A DNA stretch of 64,000 nucleotides from Achatina immaculata (taxonomy: Eukaryota > Mollusca > Gastropoda > Stylommatophora > Achatinidae): positions 40,204,960 through 40,268,959 of the forward strand of contig CM019701.1 of the NCBI GenBank assembly GCA_009760885.1, in the 5' to 3' direction. Below, one piece after another: positions 34,010-44,884 of the stretch. The notes below the pieces were generated by a model, which ran no database searches, was not told the origin of the DNA, and saw nothing but the letters and a program-made list of their open reading frames with translations. Made by a program: the position numbers and the translations under genes. Each line of letters opens with the position of its first letter. Position 1 is the first letter of the stretch.

Positions 34010-34022
34010 GTTGCACATTCCT
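34010..34022. repeat. Target-site duplication, left copy (LINE E)
   Basis: GTTGCACATTCCT repeats at 35685-35697, exactly after the GAA tail, marking the LINE E insertion. Confidence 0.9.
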
Positions 34023-34600
34023 ACAGATGAATATGCGACAGTTGCTACACAGAGACTCCAAAGAGCAGCAGATATCTTGACATCATGGGCAAACAAATGG
34101 TGTGTAAGTATTAACACAGAGAAATCAAGTACTACTCTGTTCACCCTCTCATCTAAACAGAAAGCAGGTAAGATCTTTGTAAATGAAATACCCTTAAGGA
34201 TGGACAACCAACCCACTTACTTAGGATTGACTCTTGACTCATAATTGACGTTGAAGCAACACATCAACAGTGCAGAAGCAAAAGCCAGAAGAAAATTAGC
34301 CATATTAAGAAAATTGATTGGAACCACATGGGGAGCTAGTGAAAGAATCCTCAAGAATGTATATCAGCAAAGTATTCTACCACATTTAGAATATGGCTCA
34401 ACATCTTGGTGCACAGCATCAAACACTACGCTGCATAATCTAGACAAGGTTCAAAATCAGTCACTACGGATTATCACAGGTGCCATGAGGTCCACACCAA
34501 TAGTAGAAATGCAGAAAATAGTTGGTGTTCAATCGCTAAATGAACATAGAGACACAGAGGTCATGACCATGGGAGAAAAATCCTTAGCTCTGTAAGCCAT
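34023..34600 (+). pseudogene. LINE E reverse transcriptase C-terminal part
   Basis: Reads LQRAADILTSWANKWCVSIN and YLGLTLDS, an in-frame TAA at 34242-34244, then continues in the same frame with ARRKLAILRKLIG, ILPHLEYGSTSWC and NQSLRIITGAMRSTP. These are the thumb and connection segments after the YADD palm. A frameshift near 34595 separates it from the RNase H block. Confidence 0.85.
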
Positions 34601-34606
34601 CCCCTG

Positions 34607-35684
34607 AAGGAGAGATTCAATAACTTGGCATTAGGACGGCTTAAAAGAAGCAGCATCATTCATCAGGCCAAGCGTATGCGTAAGCTGATACCTGACCTTC
34701 CAACTGTAGTCGCTCCATTATCATCTGTACCAGAGCATACACCATGGAAAGAAGCAGATTATACACAAATAACTATTCAGACTGAAGTGAAAGGTGTGCA
34801 GAATGGTGAGATGCAGAGCAGTCTTGTAAGATCAACAGCCACACTTAGTGTTCTAGATGACAAATATCCATGTGACACCTGGATACGTGTGTATACAGAT
34901 GGATCTGCACATAATGCCATAAAGAATGGAGGGGCAGGAGCATATATTGAATATCCAAACAACACCATTGACAAGATGTCCATACCCACTGGAAAATACT
35001 GCAACAACTTTGATGCAGAAGTTAGGGCAATTATTGCTGCAGTTGAAAAACTATCAGACTCCAGAATTGATACATGTCCTGTAGTAATTCTCACAGATGC
35101 AAGATCAGTACTGGAAGCTCTTCAGTGCAACAAACTACCAGACCTTAAAGATGCCTTGTCAAAAATTGGCTTACAACATGGAGTCACTTTGCAATGGATT
35201 CCCTCCCACTGTGGGATACCAGGCAATGAGAAAGCTGACCATCTAGCCAAAGAGGGCACTGAAATGGAGCAACCAGACATACCAATCACCTATAATCAGA
35301 AGAAAAGCATGATAAAAACCTACAGGAAGCCACAAACACCACCACATGATGACTATCACATGCTAAACAGAAATGAACAAGTCACCATCTTCCGTCTCCG
35401 AACAGGACACAGCCGACTCCGAAGTCATATGTATACAAAGTTTAATGTTGGTACTACTAATCTATGTACATGTGCCCAGGTGCCCCAAACTGTGGAACAT
35501 ATCCTCCAGAACTGCATCAACTACGAGACACTGAGAAATAATTACTGGCCCAGTGAAACCACTGAAGAAGATAAGCTCTACGGTTCCATACATGAGTTAC
35601 AAAAAAACAGTGAAATTTATCCAAGAGACAGGACTGCAGATATAGACAGACAATGCGAACGAAGAAGAAGAAGAAGAAGAAGAA
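34607..35684 (+). CDS. LINE E RNase H and zinc-knuckle block
   Basis: Open from about 34607 to the GAA tail; the first Met-like start is a TTG at 34625, so this is a domain within a broken polyprotein and not an independent gene. Counting from 34625, the RNase H active site is complete: D92 in VYTDGSA, E132 in FDAEVRA, D158 in ILTDARS and D205 in CGIPGNEKADHLAKEG. A Cys-His cluster follows (LCTCAQVPQTVEHILQNC), then a C-terminus running into Arg-rich codons made by the GAA repeat. The domain would degrade template RNA during retrotransposition. It is well conserved, but the copy lacks its RT front half. Confidence 0.8.
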
Positions 35685-35697
35685 GTTGCACATTCCT
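35685..35697. repeat. Target-site duplication, right copy (LINE E)
   Basis: Second copy of GTTGCACATTCCT, after which LINE B resumes. Confidence 0.9.
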
Positions 35698-35905
35698 TTC
35701 CTCCTGCTTTAATAAGTTCAGCTGTTATCTCATCATATCCTGATGATTTACTATTTTTCAGATTCTTTATTGCCCATAAAACTTCTTCTATTGTCGGTTC
35801 GGGTTCTTTCTCCTCTAATAATAATTCACACTGTAGATTTCTGCTTTCACAGTCGATTGTATCTACATTCCTCTGCAATATTCCTTCCATCTTTCCAGAA
35901 TTTAT

Positions 35906-36640
35906 TTTGTCTAATAATTCAAAACTTTATCTGACAGATGAAAGAGATAACGACTAAAGTAAAACTGATTCTAGTAATACAGGCAGATAGAAGTGTATAA
36001 TACTTTTCATTATTTATGTTTTTTTCTCACTTATTTCACTCCCTCTATCGCTGTGTAAAACTGTACCATAAACCTCTGTCTACCTGTAAAACTTTATCTG
36101 GAACTAATGTTTCGTTTCGCTTTCGTTGTGGCCGACACGAAACGAAACAAAACATGTTCACAAATCATATATGATAACTGCAACAAAATATAGAAATGTA
36201 TGACGAAGGATAATCTATAATTTACGTTAAAAAACAAAAATGGAGGCAAAAACGGTGAAATAAGGGGCTGTAACTCAGAGTGTTGTAACCAGAACAATGA
36301 TCAATCATATTCGGAAAAAAAAACTGTCTCCCCTCTTCATCTTGGTACAGTATATTTAACTTGTTTCATATACGCTCCTTGCTATTCTCTCTCTCTCCCT
36401 CTCTCTCTCTCTTTCTCTGTATGTATGTATTTCGTGCAATTCTGTTATCACGCTTGTAATGTTAGAACGATCTTGAATGTCTGCAACAGTGAAAGATAGA
36501 CAGATATAGAGAAAGATGTCAGACCATCCAAAGATCCTAGATCTTCACCTTTTGAAAATAAATTTCATTCCTTTCTTCGTTTTCCGTCTCTCTCTCTTTA
36601 TCTCTCTCTCTTTATCTCTCTCTGTCTCTGTCTCTACATG
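35906..36640. other. Non-coding with CT microsatellites
   Basis: CT/CTTT runs at 36386-36418 and 36583-36635. No coding feature seen. Confidence 0.5.
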
Positions 36641-36644
36641 TCGA

Positions 36645-37000
36645 CTACATGCCTCCATGAATTATAAAACTTAAAAGTTATCTTAAGCTGCTCTTACAGA
36701 CACCGAATACAATTAATTGTTTTCTGTATAGTCCCGAAAATTTTGTTTAGTAGATAGTCATTTATAATGTATGTAGTTACTTCTGTACTGTGTGAATGTT
36801 TAAGAGTAAAACGTAAATGTTATATTTTATTTTATGTCTCTCAGCTTCAATATTAGCTATGTTTGTTATATGAACAGCATATTTGTAGAATGTCTGGAAT
36901 AGAGTGAAAGATGTATGATAAAGGGCAGAATGTCAGACGGGCCTGCGTGCCCAATTCTTAACCCTTTTGAAATAAAGATCAATCAATCAATCAATCAATC
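36645..37000 (+). mobile_element. CR1/L2-like LINE 3' end fragment (plus)
   Basis: About 355 bases matching the reverse complement of 18788-19140: it begins at the codons for the protein end (ATGCCTCCATGAATTATAAA, where TGA is the stop), runs through the 3' UTR with GGGCAGAATGTCAGACGGGC, AATAAAG and (ATCA)n tail at 36980-37000. A heavily 5'-truncated copy. Confidence 0.92.
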
Positions 37001-37077
37001 TCTTTATCTCTGAGCATATTAGTGGAAGGTAAGTGTTTTGGTATTTACAATTTTTATTTTCTGTGGTTATGTGGCGT

Positions 37078-37180
37078 GTTGATTAGCTGAGTGGTTTATT
37101 AATCCGGTGGTATCGGATTCAAGTCCCTCAGGGAGATTTTTTTTTTCTTGTACACACCTAAAAAAGCTCCGATATCCACC
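37078..37180 (+). mobile_element. tRNA-like SINE head fragment
   Basis: TTAGCTGAGTGG (box A-like) and GGATTCAAGTCC (box B-like) about 32 bases apart, followed by T-rich sequence. It could be a SINE head truncated by the LINE B that begins at about 37180. Confidence 0.45.
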
Positions 37181-38795
37181 CAGGAAGGAATATTGCAAAG
37201 GAATGTATGAAACAACCGACTGTGGACACAGAAATCAACAGTGTGAATTATTATTGGAGGAGAAAGAACCTGAACCGACAATAGAAGAAGTTTTATGGGC
37301 AATAAAGAATCTGAAAAATGGTAAATCACCAGAATGTGATGAGATAACAGCTGAATTTATTAAAGCAGGAGGAAAGGAGTGTGCAACAATCTATCATGCA
37401 CTGTGCAAAAAGATATGGCATTCAGGTATTTGTCCAAAAGAATGGAAAAGAACTGTATTCATACCACAGCCAAAAAAGGGTAACCTGAAATTATGTACAA
37501 ACTACAGAACTGTTGCCCTGATTAGTCATGCCAGTAAAATTCTGTTAAAAATCATAATGTGTAGACTTCGTAAGAAACTAGAAGAAGAAGTCAATATTGT
37601 CCAAGCTGGTTTCAGGCAAGGAAGAGGATCAAGAGATCATATATTCAATATAAGATTAATAATAGAGAAATGCATAGAGTTTAATATGAATCTATATTTA
37701 TCCTTTATAGACTACTCAAAGGCATTTGACTGTGTACAACACCAGAAACTGTGGGAAATCATGGAAAAAAATGGGATTTCCAACATATTTTATACAATTA
37801 ACATCACTGCTGTATCTAGAAAAACAAGCAGCAGTAAGAATAAATGGTGAAACAACAACTTGGTTTGACATAAAACAAGGGGTGTGTCAAAGGTGCATAT
37901 TGTCACCTTACTTATTTAACTTACATACTGAAAATATAATGAGGAATGTTAGAGAAGATGTAGACAAAGAATGTTACGATGCCATAACAATTGGAGGTTA
38001 TGAAATACCAGAGATTAGATATGCTGATGACAAAGTGTTACTGTCCACAACACAAAAAAGAATGGAAAAACTAATCATGTCAGTCTGTAAGAACAGCGAA
38101 GAGCAGAACCTCTATCTTAATGCAAAGAAAACGAAATTGATGACAACTGACAAAACAAACAAAGCAGCTGAAATATATATCAATGAGGAAAAATTGGAAG
38201 AAATGGAGAGTTTTGAATATCTTGGATCACTGCTAACTAATAATGGAGATACAACGAGGGAAATTAAAAGGAGGACATCTATTGCTCTTCAGAAAGTAAA
38301 ACAAATATAGAATCTGTGGAGAGGAGCAGACAGAACTACAAAAATAAGATTTTTAAGATCATGCATCTTTCCCATCGCAACATATGCCTGTGAGACGTGG
38401 ACACTTAACAAAACAGCTGAGAAACACATAAATGCCTTTGAATGTAAGTGCTACCGAAGAGTTCTCTAAATATCGTGGACACAAAAAATAACAAATATAT
38501 CTATACTACAAGAGCTTAATATTGAAGAAGGCTGGCTAGTAAAGAGGATTAAAGAGAGAAAACTGAAATATTTTGGACACATTAAACGTCATGATAATTT
38601 AGAGAAGACCATATTGGAAGGATACATAATGGGAAAAAGAAAAAGAGGAAGACCAAAACGAAGATGGCTGCAAGAAATCGTTGATGATCTGCAAATGGAC
38701 GCAGCAGCAGCAGGCCATCTTGCTCACAACCGAGAGGCCTACTGGAGTGCTGTTAGTGAGGCAAAGTTCCGCAAGGGACATGCAAATGAATGAAT
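37180..38795 (+). mobile_element. LINE B copy 4 (plus), 5'-truncated
   Basis: Covers the RT through the C-terminus on the plus strand. 37178-37850 encodes KEYCKGMYETTD, ECDEITAEFIKAG, LCTNYRTVALISHAS, IVQAGFRQGRGSRDH and FIDYSKAFDCVQHQ. A one-base insertion (extra A near 37770) shifts frame, and 37770-38310 continues with IRYADDKVLL (YADD). Stops at about 38308 and 38467 break the C-terminal region. The 3' end is ATGCAAATGAATGAATGAATG (in part) at 38778-38798. Several lesions, inactive. Confidence 0.9.
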
Positions 38796-38799
38796 GAAT

Positions 38800-38970
38800 G
38801 TCCACCCAGCCTCTAAAAATGGGTACCAGAGAAATCTAGGAAGGTAAATGTGGGCAGGCAATGATACTGACCAAATAACACATTATGATGATCTTGAAAA
38901 TGCAGATCCAACACTGTATCCCCAATATACCTTAATGGCATGGAAACGGGGATTTTATCTTTACCTTTTA
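38800..38970 (+). mobile_element. SINE 3' fragment (plus)
   Basis: CCACCCAGCCTCTAAAAATG, GGTACCAGAGAAATC and GGAAGGTAAATGTGGGCAGG form the shared SINE core, and CCTTAATGGCATGG the 3' part. It is the same module as 31203-31380, here directly after the LINE B tail. Confidence 0.7.
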
Positions 38971-39084
38971 CTGTGGTGTCTAACACAGTGGTACAAGACC
39001 GACCTGGGTTGCCAGTGACAGAAGAGAGATGAAGGGCGCAAATATTATACAGACCTTCATGACTTAATTATTAGTCTTTGAAAA

Positions 39085-39116
39085 TAAATCTCTCTCTCTC
39101 TTTCTCTCTTTCTATC

Positions 39117-39153
<37 letters not shown>

Positions 39154-39410
39154 TTCTCTATCTCTCTGTCTCTCTCTATCTCTCTCTATCTTTCTTTCTC
39201 TCTATCTCTCTTTCTCTCTCTCTCGGCTCCTCTTCGTCTCTTTTGCTATCTGTTTCTTTCTCTCTCTCCTGTCCCCCTTTCACCCTTCTATCTCCCATTC
39301 TTTCTCCCTCTTTCGTCCACTCTCTATTTCTCTCTCATATTCCCTCCTCTTTTGCTCTTTCTTCCTTTTTCTCCTTGTCCGCTCTCGCTCCCTCTAACGA
39401 AAAACATAAA
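39085..39410. repeat. CT-rich microsatellite tract
   Basis: More than 300 bases of CTCT, TCTATC and CTTT repeats on the plus strand. The 119-codon frame here is poly-Ser/Leu and an artefact. Confidence 0.92.
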
Positions 39411-39419
39411 AAAGTCTCA

Positions 39420-39995
39420 CCTCACAGTGCCTTGTGATATCCCCAGTCTTGTTATCAGCATCAGTTACAAGGTTTCTCTTAAATCTGGCTCTGTCTTCTA
39501 GATGTAGCTACCTCCAGTACATCCTCAATTATCTCCCCTTGTACCTGCGAGCCATATAGAACTATGATGATAATCAGGGTTTCTCAATATTTATACTACA
39601 TATGCTTTCCTTTCTTGCCTTTTTTAAAAATATTTAGCCTCTCACTTCATTTTATCTTCGGTATCAGAGGGGAAAAAAAGACATTAACAATTTATAGTCT
39701 TAGTCCCAATTAAATTCGTCGCGGAATCTTTGTGGATGAAAGGCCGTTATGAAATCATTGGAATAACTGGAAAAAATGATAAAGTACTTAGTGAAAGTAC
39801 TTGTTTATTGCAGGAAATCTTGGATGAGCCCAACCAAGCGGTATAAAGGACAAAACAACATATAAGGTTTAAAAGGAAACTTTACTGGCGTCTCAATGAA
39901 TGTTTGGTTCCGTTTATCATTTTTCTATTTATTTCCTATTTTATCTCTTTTTATTATTAGTGAAGAGACCGTTTGTGTTAAATATTGATGTGGAG

Positions 39996-39998
<3 letters not shown>
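39420..39998. other. Non-coding, nothing firm
   Basis: No recognisable element. ATG/CAT-rich pieces near 39560 give no convincing match to the LINE families here. Confidence 0.4.

Positions 39999-39999
<1 letters not shown>

Positions 40000-40038
<39 letters not shown>
40000..40038. repeat. (TA)n microsatellite
   Basis: About 19 TA units. Confidence 0.95.
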
Positions 40039-40039
<1 letters not shown>

Positions 40040-40041
<2 letters not shown>

Positions 40042-40460
40042 CTTGAAGAATGGCCATGCTCTGCTGCTGGCCAAGAGATGGGCATCCATTCTCTCAGAAT
40101 ATTTCCATGTGTCCTCGGCCTTTAAAACCTCAGTGTTATTCGTAGTGTGTGTTGGGTGATAGTTCTAGCGGCACATTGACTAAATATAGCTCGATCTTTC
40201 CCACAAATGTCTGCCACTGCCCTTCGTTATTCCCCTTTCGCGTGGTCTTTGGTGATAGGGACTGCGTTCAAAATTCTTTTGTTCGTCTCTCTATAATTTT
40301 ATCTGTTATAATGTCTGCTTTGTCAGTTTGTAGGATGCCCAGGGTTGTTGCTTTGTGTGCCAGTTGATCTGTCGTTTCATTGCCTGTGATACCAGGTCCT
40401 GGCCAATAAATCCATATTATGGAGGAGATCTGCGACTTTGGTCAACCACTCGCGACACAT
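40040..40460 (-). pseudogene. LINE F RNase H remnant (minus)
   Basis: The minus strand reads WIYWPGPGITGNETTDQLAHKAT at about 40440-40375 (motif quoted in part: PGITGNETTDQLAHKAT), the last RNase H motif with its catalytic Asp, followed by a decaying C-terminal part. With the RT pieces at 41850-42535 it forms one minus-strand LINE whose middle is occupied by the 36-bp minisatellite. Confidence 0.7.
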
Positions 40461-40529
40461 CACCTGGTTTTCAGTTTTTTTTTGCTTGTTTGTAGCTTGT
40501 ATTGTGAGTCTGATAACGTTAAGGCTCGT

Positions 40530-41830
40530 GATGCTTGCTGGTTTTCTAGACAGTTTATAGCCCGTGATGCTTGCTGGTTTTCTAGACAGTTTATAGCTCA
40601 TGATGCTTGCTGGTTTTCTAGACAGTTTATAGCTCGTGATGCTTGCTGGTTTTCTAGACAGTTTATAGCTCATGATGCTTGCTGGTTTTCTAGACAGTTT
40701 ATAGCTCGTGATGCTTGCTGGTTTGCTAGACAGTTTATAGCTCATGATGCTTGCTGGTTTTCTAGACAGCTTATAGCTCGTGATGCTTGCTGGTTTGCTA
40801 GCCAGTTTATAGCTCATGATGCTTGCTGGTTTTCTAGACAGCTTATAGCTCGTGATGCTTGCTGGTTTGCTAGACAGCTTATAGCTCATGATGCTTGCTG
40901 GTTTGCTAGACAGTTTATAGCTCATGATGCTTGCTGGTTTTCTAGACAGGTTATAGCTCGTGATGCTTGCTGGTTTTCTAGACAGCTTATAGCTCATGAT
41001 GCTTGCTGGTTTTCTAGACAGTTTATAGCTCGTGATGCTTGCTGGTTTGCTAGACAGCTTATAGCTCGTGATGCTTGCTGGTTTTCTAGACAGGTTATAG
41101 CTCATGATGCTTGCTGGTTTTCTAGACAGTTTATAGCTCGTGATGCTTGGCTGGTTTTCTAGACAGGTTATAGCTCATGATGCTTGGCTGGTTTTCTAGA
41201 CAGTTTATAGCTCGTGATGCTTGCTGGTTTTCTAGACAGGTTATATCTCATGATGCTTGCTGGTTTTCTAGACAGGTTATAGCTCGTGATGCTTTGCTGG
41301 TTTTCTAGACAGGTTATAGCTCGTGATGCTTGCTGGTTTTCTAGACAGTTTATAGCTCGTGATGCTTGTTGGTTTTCTAGACAGTTTATAGCTCGTGATG
41401 CTTGCTGGTTTGCTAGACAGCTTATAGCTCGTGATGCTTGCTGGTTTTCTAGACAGGTTATAGCTCATGATGCTTGCTGGTTTTCTAGACAGTTTATAGC
41501 TCGTGATGCTTGGCTGGTTTTCTAGACAGGTTATAGCTCATGATGCTTGGCTGGTTTTCTAGACAGGTTATAGCTCGTGATGCTTGCTGGTTTTCTAGAC
41601 AGGTTATATCTCATGATGCTTGCTGGTTTTCTAGACAGGTTATAGCTCGTGATGCTTTGCTGGTTTTCTAGACAGGTTATAGCTCGTGATGCTTGCTGGT
41701 TTTCTAGACAGTTTATAGCTCGTGATGCTTGTTGGTTTTCTAGACAGTTTATAGCTCGTGATGCTTGCTGGTTTTCTAGACAGTTTATAGCTCGTGATGC
41801 TTGCTGGTTTGCTAATCAGTTTACATCTCG
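40530..41830. repeat. 36-bp minisatellite, about 36 copies, within LINE F
   Basis: The unit contains GATGCTTGCTGGTTTTCTAG and ACAGTTTATAGCTC. Variants include GTTTGCTAG, CAGGTTATAG and CAGCTTATAG. One-base insertions (TTGGCTGG, CTTTGCTGG) occur between 41150 and 41660, where a 363-base block is duplicated (CTTTGCTGG at about 41290 and 41653; CTTGTTGG at 41365 and 41728). Because 36 is twelve codons, frames of about 240 residues stay open on both strands (repeat peptides near ARDACWFSRQFI and SYKLSRKPASIT). Confidence 0.95.
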
Positions 41831-41849
41831 ATTAGTTGCTTCATTCTCA

Positions 41850-42535
41850 TCTTCATGCTGGATGTGATTGTGGCGAAATCTCTGGATTCGCTGACGATGG
41901 GGCGTCCATTTCGATAGACCACGAATCTCCATGTGCTCCTTTGTCCGCGCGTGACCGATCCATCTATATCTATATTATACTATCATCCAGACTGGAGTCT
42001 TTTCAGCCTCCGCTATCCTTTACTGAGCTCGTTTTATCCGTGCACCTTTTTGTGTTTGAATCTCCTTTTTCAATATGTGGTCCTGCATGTTCTTGATTCG
42101 CATCTACTCTTTTACTCGGGCGCATTTATGTAAGAGTTTCATGCTTGGTATGTTCAATAGATGTCGCATGGCATCTACCGCTGTATCCCTGGGGCAATCG
42201 ATCACCGTCCCTATTCCATCGTTCTGAATTCTCTCAAGCAGGCACTTTGTCTGAGTTATTGATAAAATTGAGCACGCCGATGCCATATTCCAATCTTGAC
42301 ATTACCTGCGCTTTCATTGTTGAGAATATAATTTTTGCTTTGTTGATAGGCCATATTTGCTATTATTTGTTAATGCTACTAGGCCATTCTTTGCTTTCAG
42401 TATCGTCCCGTCCACTGTTGTCTGAAGGATAGGCATCTGTCGAAGGTGATACCCAAATATTTAATTGTGTGACATCTTTCTATGCTGGTATTTTCACAGT
42501 ACATCTCAGGCATTTCGATTTTTGGCATTCGGTGC
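41850..42535 (-). pseudogene. LINE F reverse transcriptase C-terminal remnant (minus)
   Basis: The minus strand reads TIKYLGITFDRCLSFRQQ near 42465-42410, then a one-base shift, then a segment like LERIQNDGIGTVIDCPRDTA and MRHLLNIPSMKLLHK (42220-42110). These are the thumb-region motifs that precede RNase H in I/R1-like LINEs. Interrupted upstream by a (TA)n run. Confidence 0.7.
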
Positions 42536-42540
42536 GCGCG

Positions 42541-42542
<2 letters not shown>

Positions 42543-42617
<75 letters not shown>
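42543..42617. repeat. (CG)n-(TA)n microsatellite
   Basis: A short GCGCGCGCGC run leads into about 36 TA units inside or at the edge of LINE F. Confidence 0.96.
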
Positions 42618-42619
<2 letters not shown>

Positions 42620-42624
<5 letters not shown>

Positions 42625-43300
42625 TTGATATCGCACTTCTTTACAGGCTGTGATGTAAAATTGCTACATAAACCTTCACCTACATTTGCTGCAATGAAAC
42701 ATCTCACCTAAGGGAATATCAACAAAGCCCTAACAATGGAATATTTTATAAGCGACCACGATTATTATTCTCCAGAGAACAGAAAGAATAAAATTCAATG
42801 GTCAGTGAATTTAGAACGAGAAAGAAGTAAGTGGAGAGGAAATATTAATGGGCAGGCGGAAGTTGAAACGGAAAGTATACCAAAATGTGATGGTAGTGTT
42901 ACAGGTTCAAAGTTCCAAATGTAGGAGAAAAGATCAATAACTCTCACTATTACTGAATAAATTCTGGTTATCGAATTTTGTCGTAAGTAGAGTTATTTGG
43001 CTGTTTTGATTTGAAAAAATAAATGTGTATATTATAATATTTAATTTTTATGTATTCCATGTAAGTTTTATAGACACAATTCACATTTGATATTGTGAGA
43101 GGAACTTGGGATAGTAATACTGAGATGTTAAAAGAAAATGCTCTTTTGAAAGAATCTTATAGAGAAAATACTAATGTATAGTAACAAAAGATATTAAAAG
43201 AATGGAAAATGAGTATGGAATCGAAGAACGTTTCTTTTGTGTATGAACCGTTTAGATGAATTTTAAAAAGAGATAAAGGTAGTCCAATAGCAAATGCAAT
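42620..43300. other. AT-rich, nothing firm
   Basis: A 62-codon plus frame at 42736-42924 has protein-like composition but no motif I recognise. Confidence 0.4.
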
Positions 43301-43304
43301 AACA

Positions 43305-43596
43305 TCTTGTTGGCAGAAATGCAGATGAAGCCACTGACAACAATTATTGAGGAAAGACGCTGGCGATGGTTGGGACATGTGCTCCGAATGACGGACAACT
43401 CATTACCAAAAATAGCACTAAGATGGACACCACAGGGGAACAGAAGTAAGGGTAGACCAAAAGAGACATGGAGAAGAACAACAGAAAGGATGTTGAGCAA
43501 TAGAGGGCTCACCTGGGCAAGAGCAGAAAAAAAGGCTAAGGACAGGCATTTGTGGAAAACCCTTACGGAAGCCCCATGTGCCCTGGGCACTTAAGG

Positions 43597-43597
<1 letters not shown>
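43305..43597 (+). mobile_element. LINE C 3' fragment (plus), clean reading
   Basis: An open 95-codon stretch with MQMKPLTTIIEERRW, RWLGHVLRMTDNSLPKIALR, KGRPKETWRRTTERML and LTWARAEKKAKDRHLW, ending at a TAA near 43594. This is the C-terminus of the RTE-like family seen on the minus strand at 10055-10440. It is followed at once by (GA)n. Confidence 0.85.

Positions 43598-43651
<54 letters not shown>
43598..43651. repeat. (GA)n microsatellite
   Basis: About 26 GA units directly after LINE C. May derive from the LINE or SINE tail. Confidence 0.95.
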
Positions 43652-43652
<1 letters not shown>

Positions 43653-43654
<2 letters not shown>

Positions 43655-43895
43655 GCAAATGCCGTAGGGGATGAAGTGTTAGAGCTGGGACATCAGGGTT
43701 TGAGGTAGGGTGGCCAGTTCCTTTCCTCGCTGCCTTTCCTTCCCAGATTTTCTCTGCTACCCATTTGTACAAAATTGGGTCGACCTCGGGGCCATATTGG
43801 TAGGAAAAAAAATCCCGCTTAGCTGAGGATTCGAATCCCCAACCATTCGGTTGTAGATGAGTGCTCATGCCACTATGCTGGTCGGTCTCCCAAAT
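43653..43895 (-). mobile_element. tRNA-derived SINE (minus)
   Basis: Same family as 31990-32252. The minus strand has GGGGATTCGAATCC (box B, 43829-43841), a degraded box A near 43860-43880, the GAAGGAAAGGCAGCGAGGAA core and AACTGGCCACCCTACC. A deletion of about 14 bases relative to the other copy removes the GTCTCTAACG...AGCATAATG part. Confidence 0.8.
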
Positions 43896-44880
43896 GCATA
43901 TCCAGAATAATCTTAGACTTATATTTAAAATTTAGATGAATAGCTATAGCAGTATCAGACTTATAATAAAGTTTAGATGAATAGCCATAATAATGTCAGA
44001 TTTATATGTAAAACAGATAAAAACTGCAATAAAATCAGGTATGTATAAAACAATACACTAATAAGCTACAATAATATCAGATTTATAAACTAGGGCTTAT
44101 ATATACATATGTACAAATATAATTCACTTTACATGTGAAGGTTTGCCTCACAAGTAAGTGAAGCTTTATGATTCATACATAACTCACTTTCTAGGGTAGA
44201 GAGAAAATAATGGGGTTTTTTTTCCTGAAATCTATACGTTTACAATTAGACCTAACATAACAGGTTCTAAATTAGAAAACCGAACTGTCAATCAGAAAGT
44301 GGACAAAAAAATGCAATGACTTCCACGGATAAACAAAAGAAAAAAAAAAAACAAGCAATGAAATCCACAGAGAAACATGAATCTCCTGAAGTGTTAAAAA
44401 TGTCCAAAACTACTGAAAACTGATAAGAGTTTTATTTCACTTAAAACTATTATTTATAAGAAAACAGTTATTTGATCATGCTTTCTTGGAAATACATTCT
44501 TCCTACCTTGTTTTTTGTTCCACGAAGTCGGACATCTAATCCTCTTATTTCTCCGCACAAGCAAACCTTTGGTCTTAATCTGCGAAGATCTGCTCATCTT
44601 TACGCTGGCCGCTTCGCGGAGTGAAAACTTGTGGGTTAGCGTTTGTCGATATCCGTGTTTGTTATTTGAGAGATACAATACGAGAGCTTATTTAGAGCTA
44701 GGGATGGAAGCGTAGAGAACTGTGAAAGAGTTAACCATGTGGTTATTAGGGGTGTCGAACAGGAGATTTCCAACCACTGTACCACCTCGTAGTTGGTGAT
44801 CAGGGTTAGTACACCTTGTCTTATAATGTTCTTATACAGAGGGTTATAGAAGGACATGATATCCTACCCCTGTAAGCAGG
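43896..44880. other. AT-rich non-coding sequence
   Basis: Contains an imperfect direct repeat with unit near TTATATTTAAAATTTAGATGAATAG, seen at 43918-43945 and 43960-43990 (unit quoted: TTTAGATGAATAGC). A 74-codon minus frame at 44678-44454 is basic but unrecognised. Confidence 0.45.
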
Positions 44881-44884
44881 GACC

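Larger units (their letters stand above)
34023..35684 (+). mobile_element. LINE E (RNase H-bearing), nested in LINE B
   Basis: A 5'-truncated plus-strand insertion carrying the end of an RT domain, an RNase H domain and a zinc-knuckle-like C-terminus, ending in (GAA)n at 35660-35684. It is flanked by direct repeats GTTGCACATTCCT at 34010-34022 and 35685-35697; an uninterrupted LINE B (61290-61305) has the equivalent site once. RNase H plus a trinucleotide tail suggests the I/R1-like group. A related tail is at 54210-54590. Confidence 0.92.
32575..35905 (-). mobile_element. LINE B copy 3, interrupted by LINE E
   Basis: The 3' tail is (ATTC)n at 32573-32615. Coding remnants lie at 33210-32788 (C-terminal region from EEVESFECL to HIKRLDNLEKT), 33626-33258 (RT palm with IRYADDTVLL) and 33840-33547 (MCRLRKKLEEEVNMVQAGF to FDCVQHQ). 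A foreign element occupies 34023-35684. Family B then resumes at 35685 (EITAELIKAGGKECA) and ends near 35905. Without the insert it is about 1.66 kb, 5'-truncated before the RT fingers, and has several frameshifts. Confidence 0.9.

Noticed and set aside
40377..41162. Two overlapping frames of about 240 residues with a 12-residue peptide repeat
   Set aside because: The DNA unit is 36 bases, so any frame free of stops stays open on both strands; the array sits inside a dead LINE.
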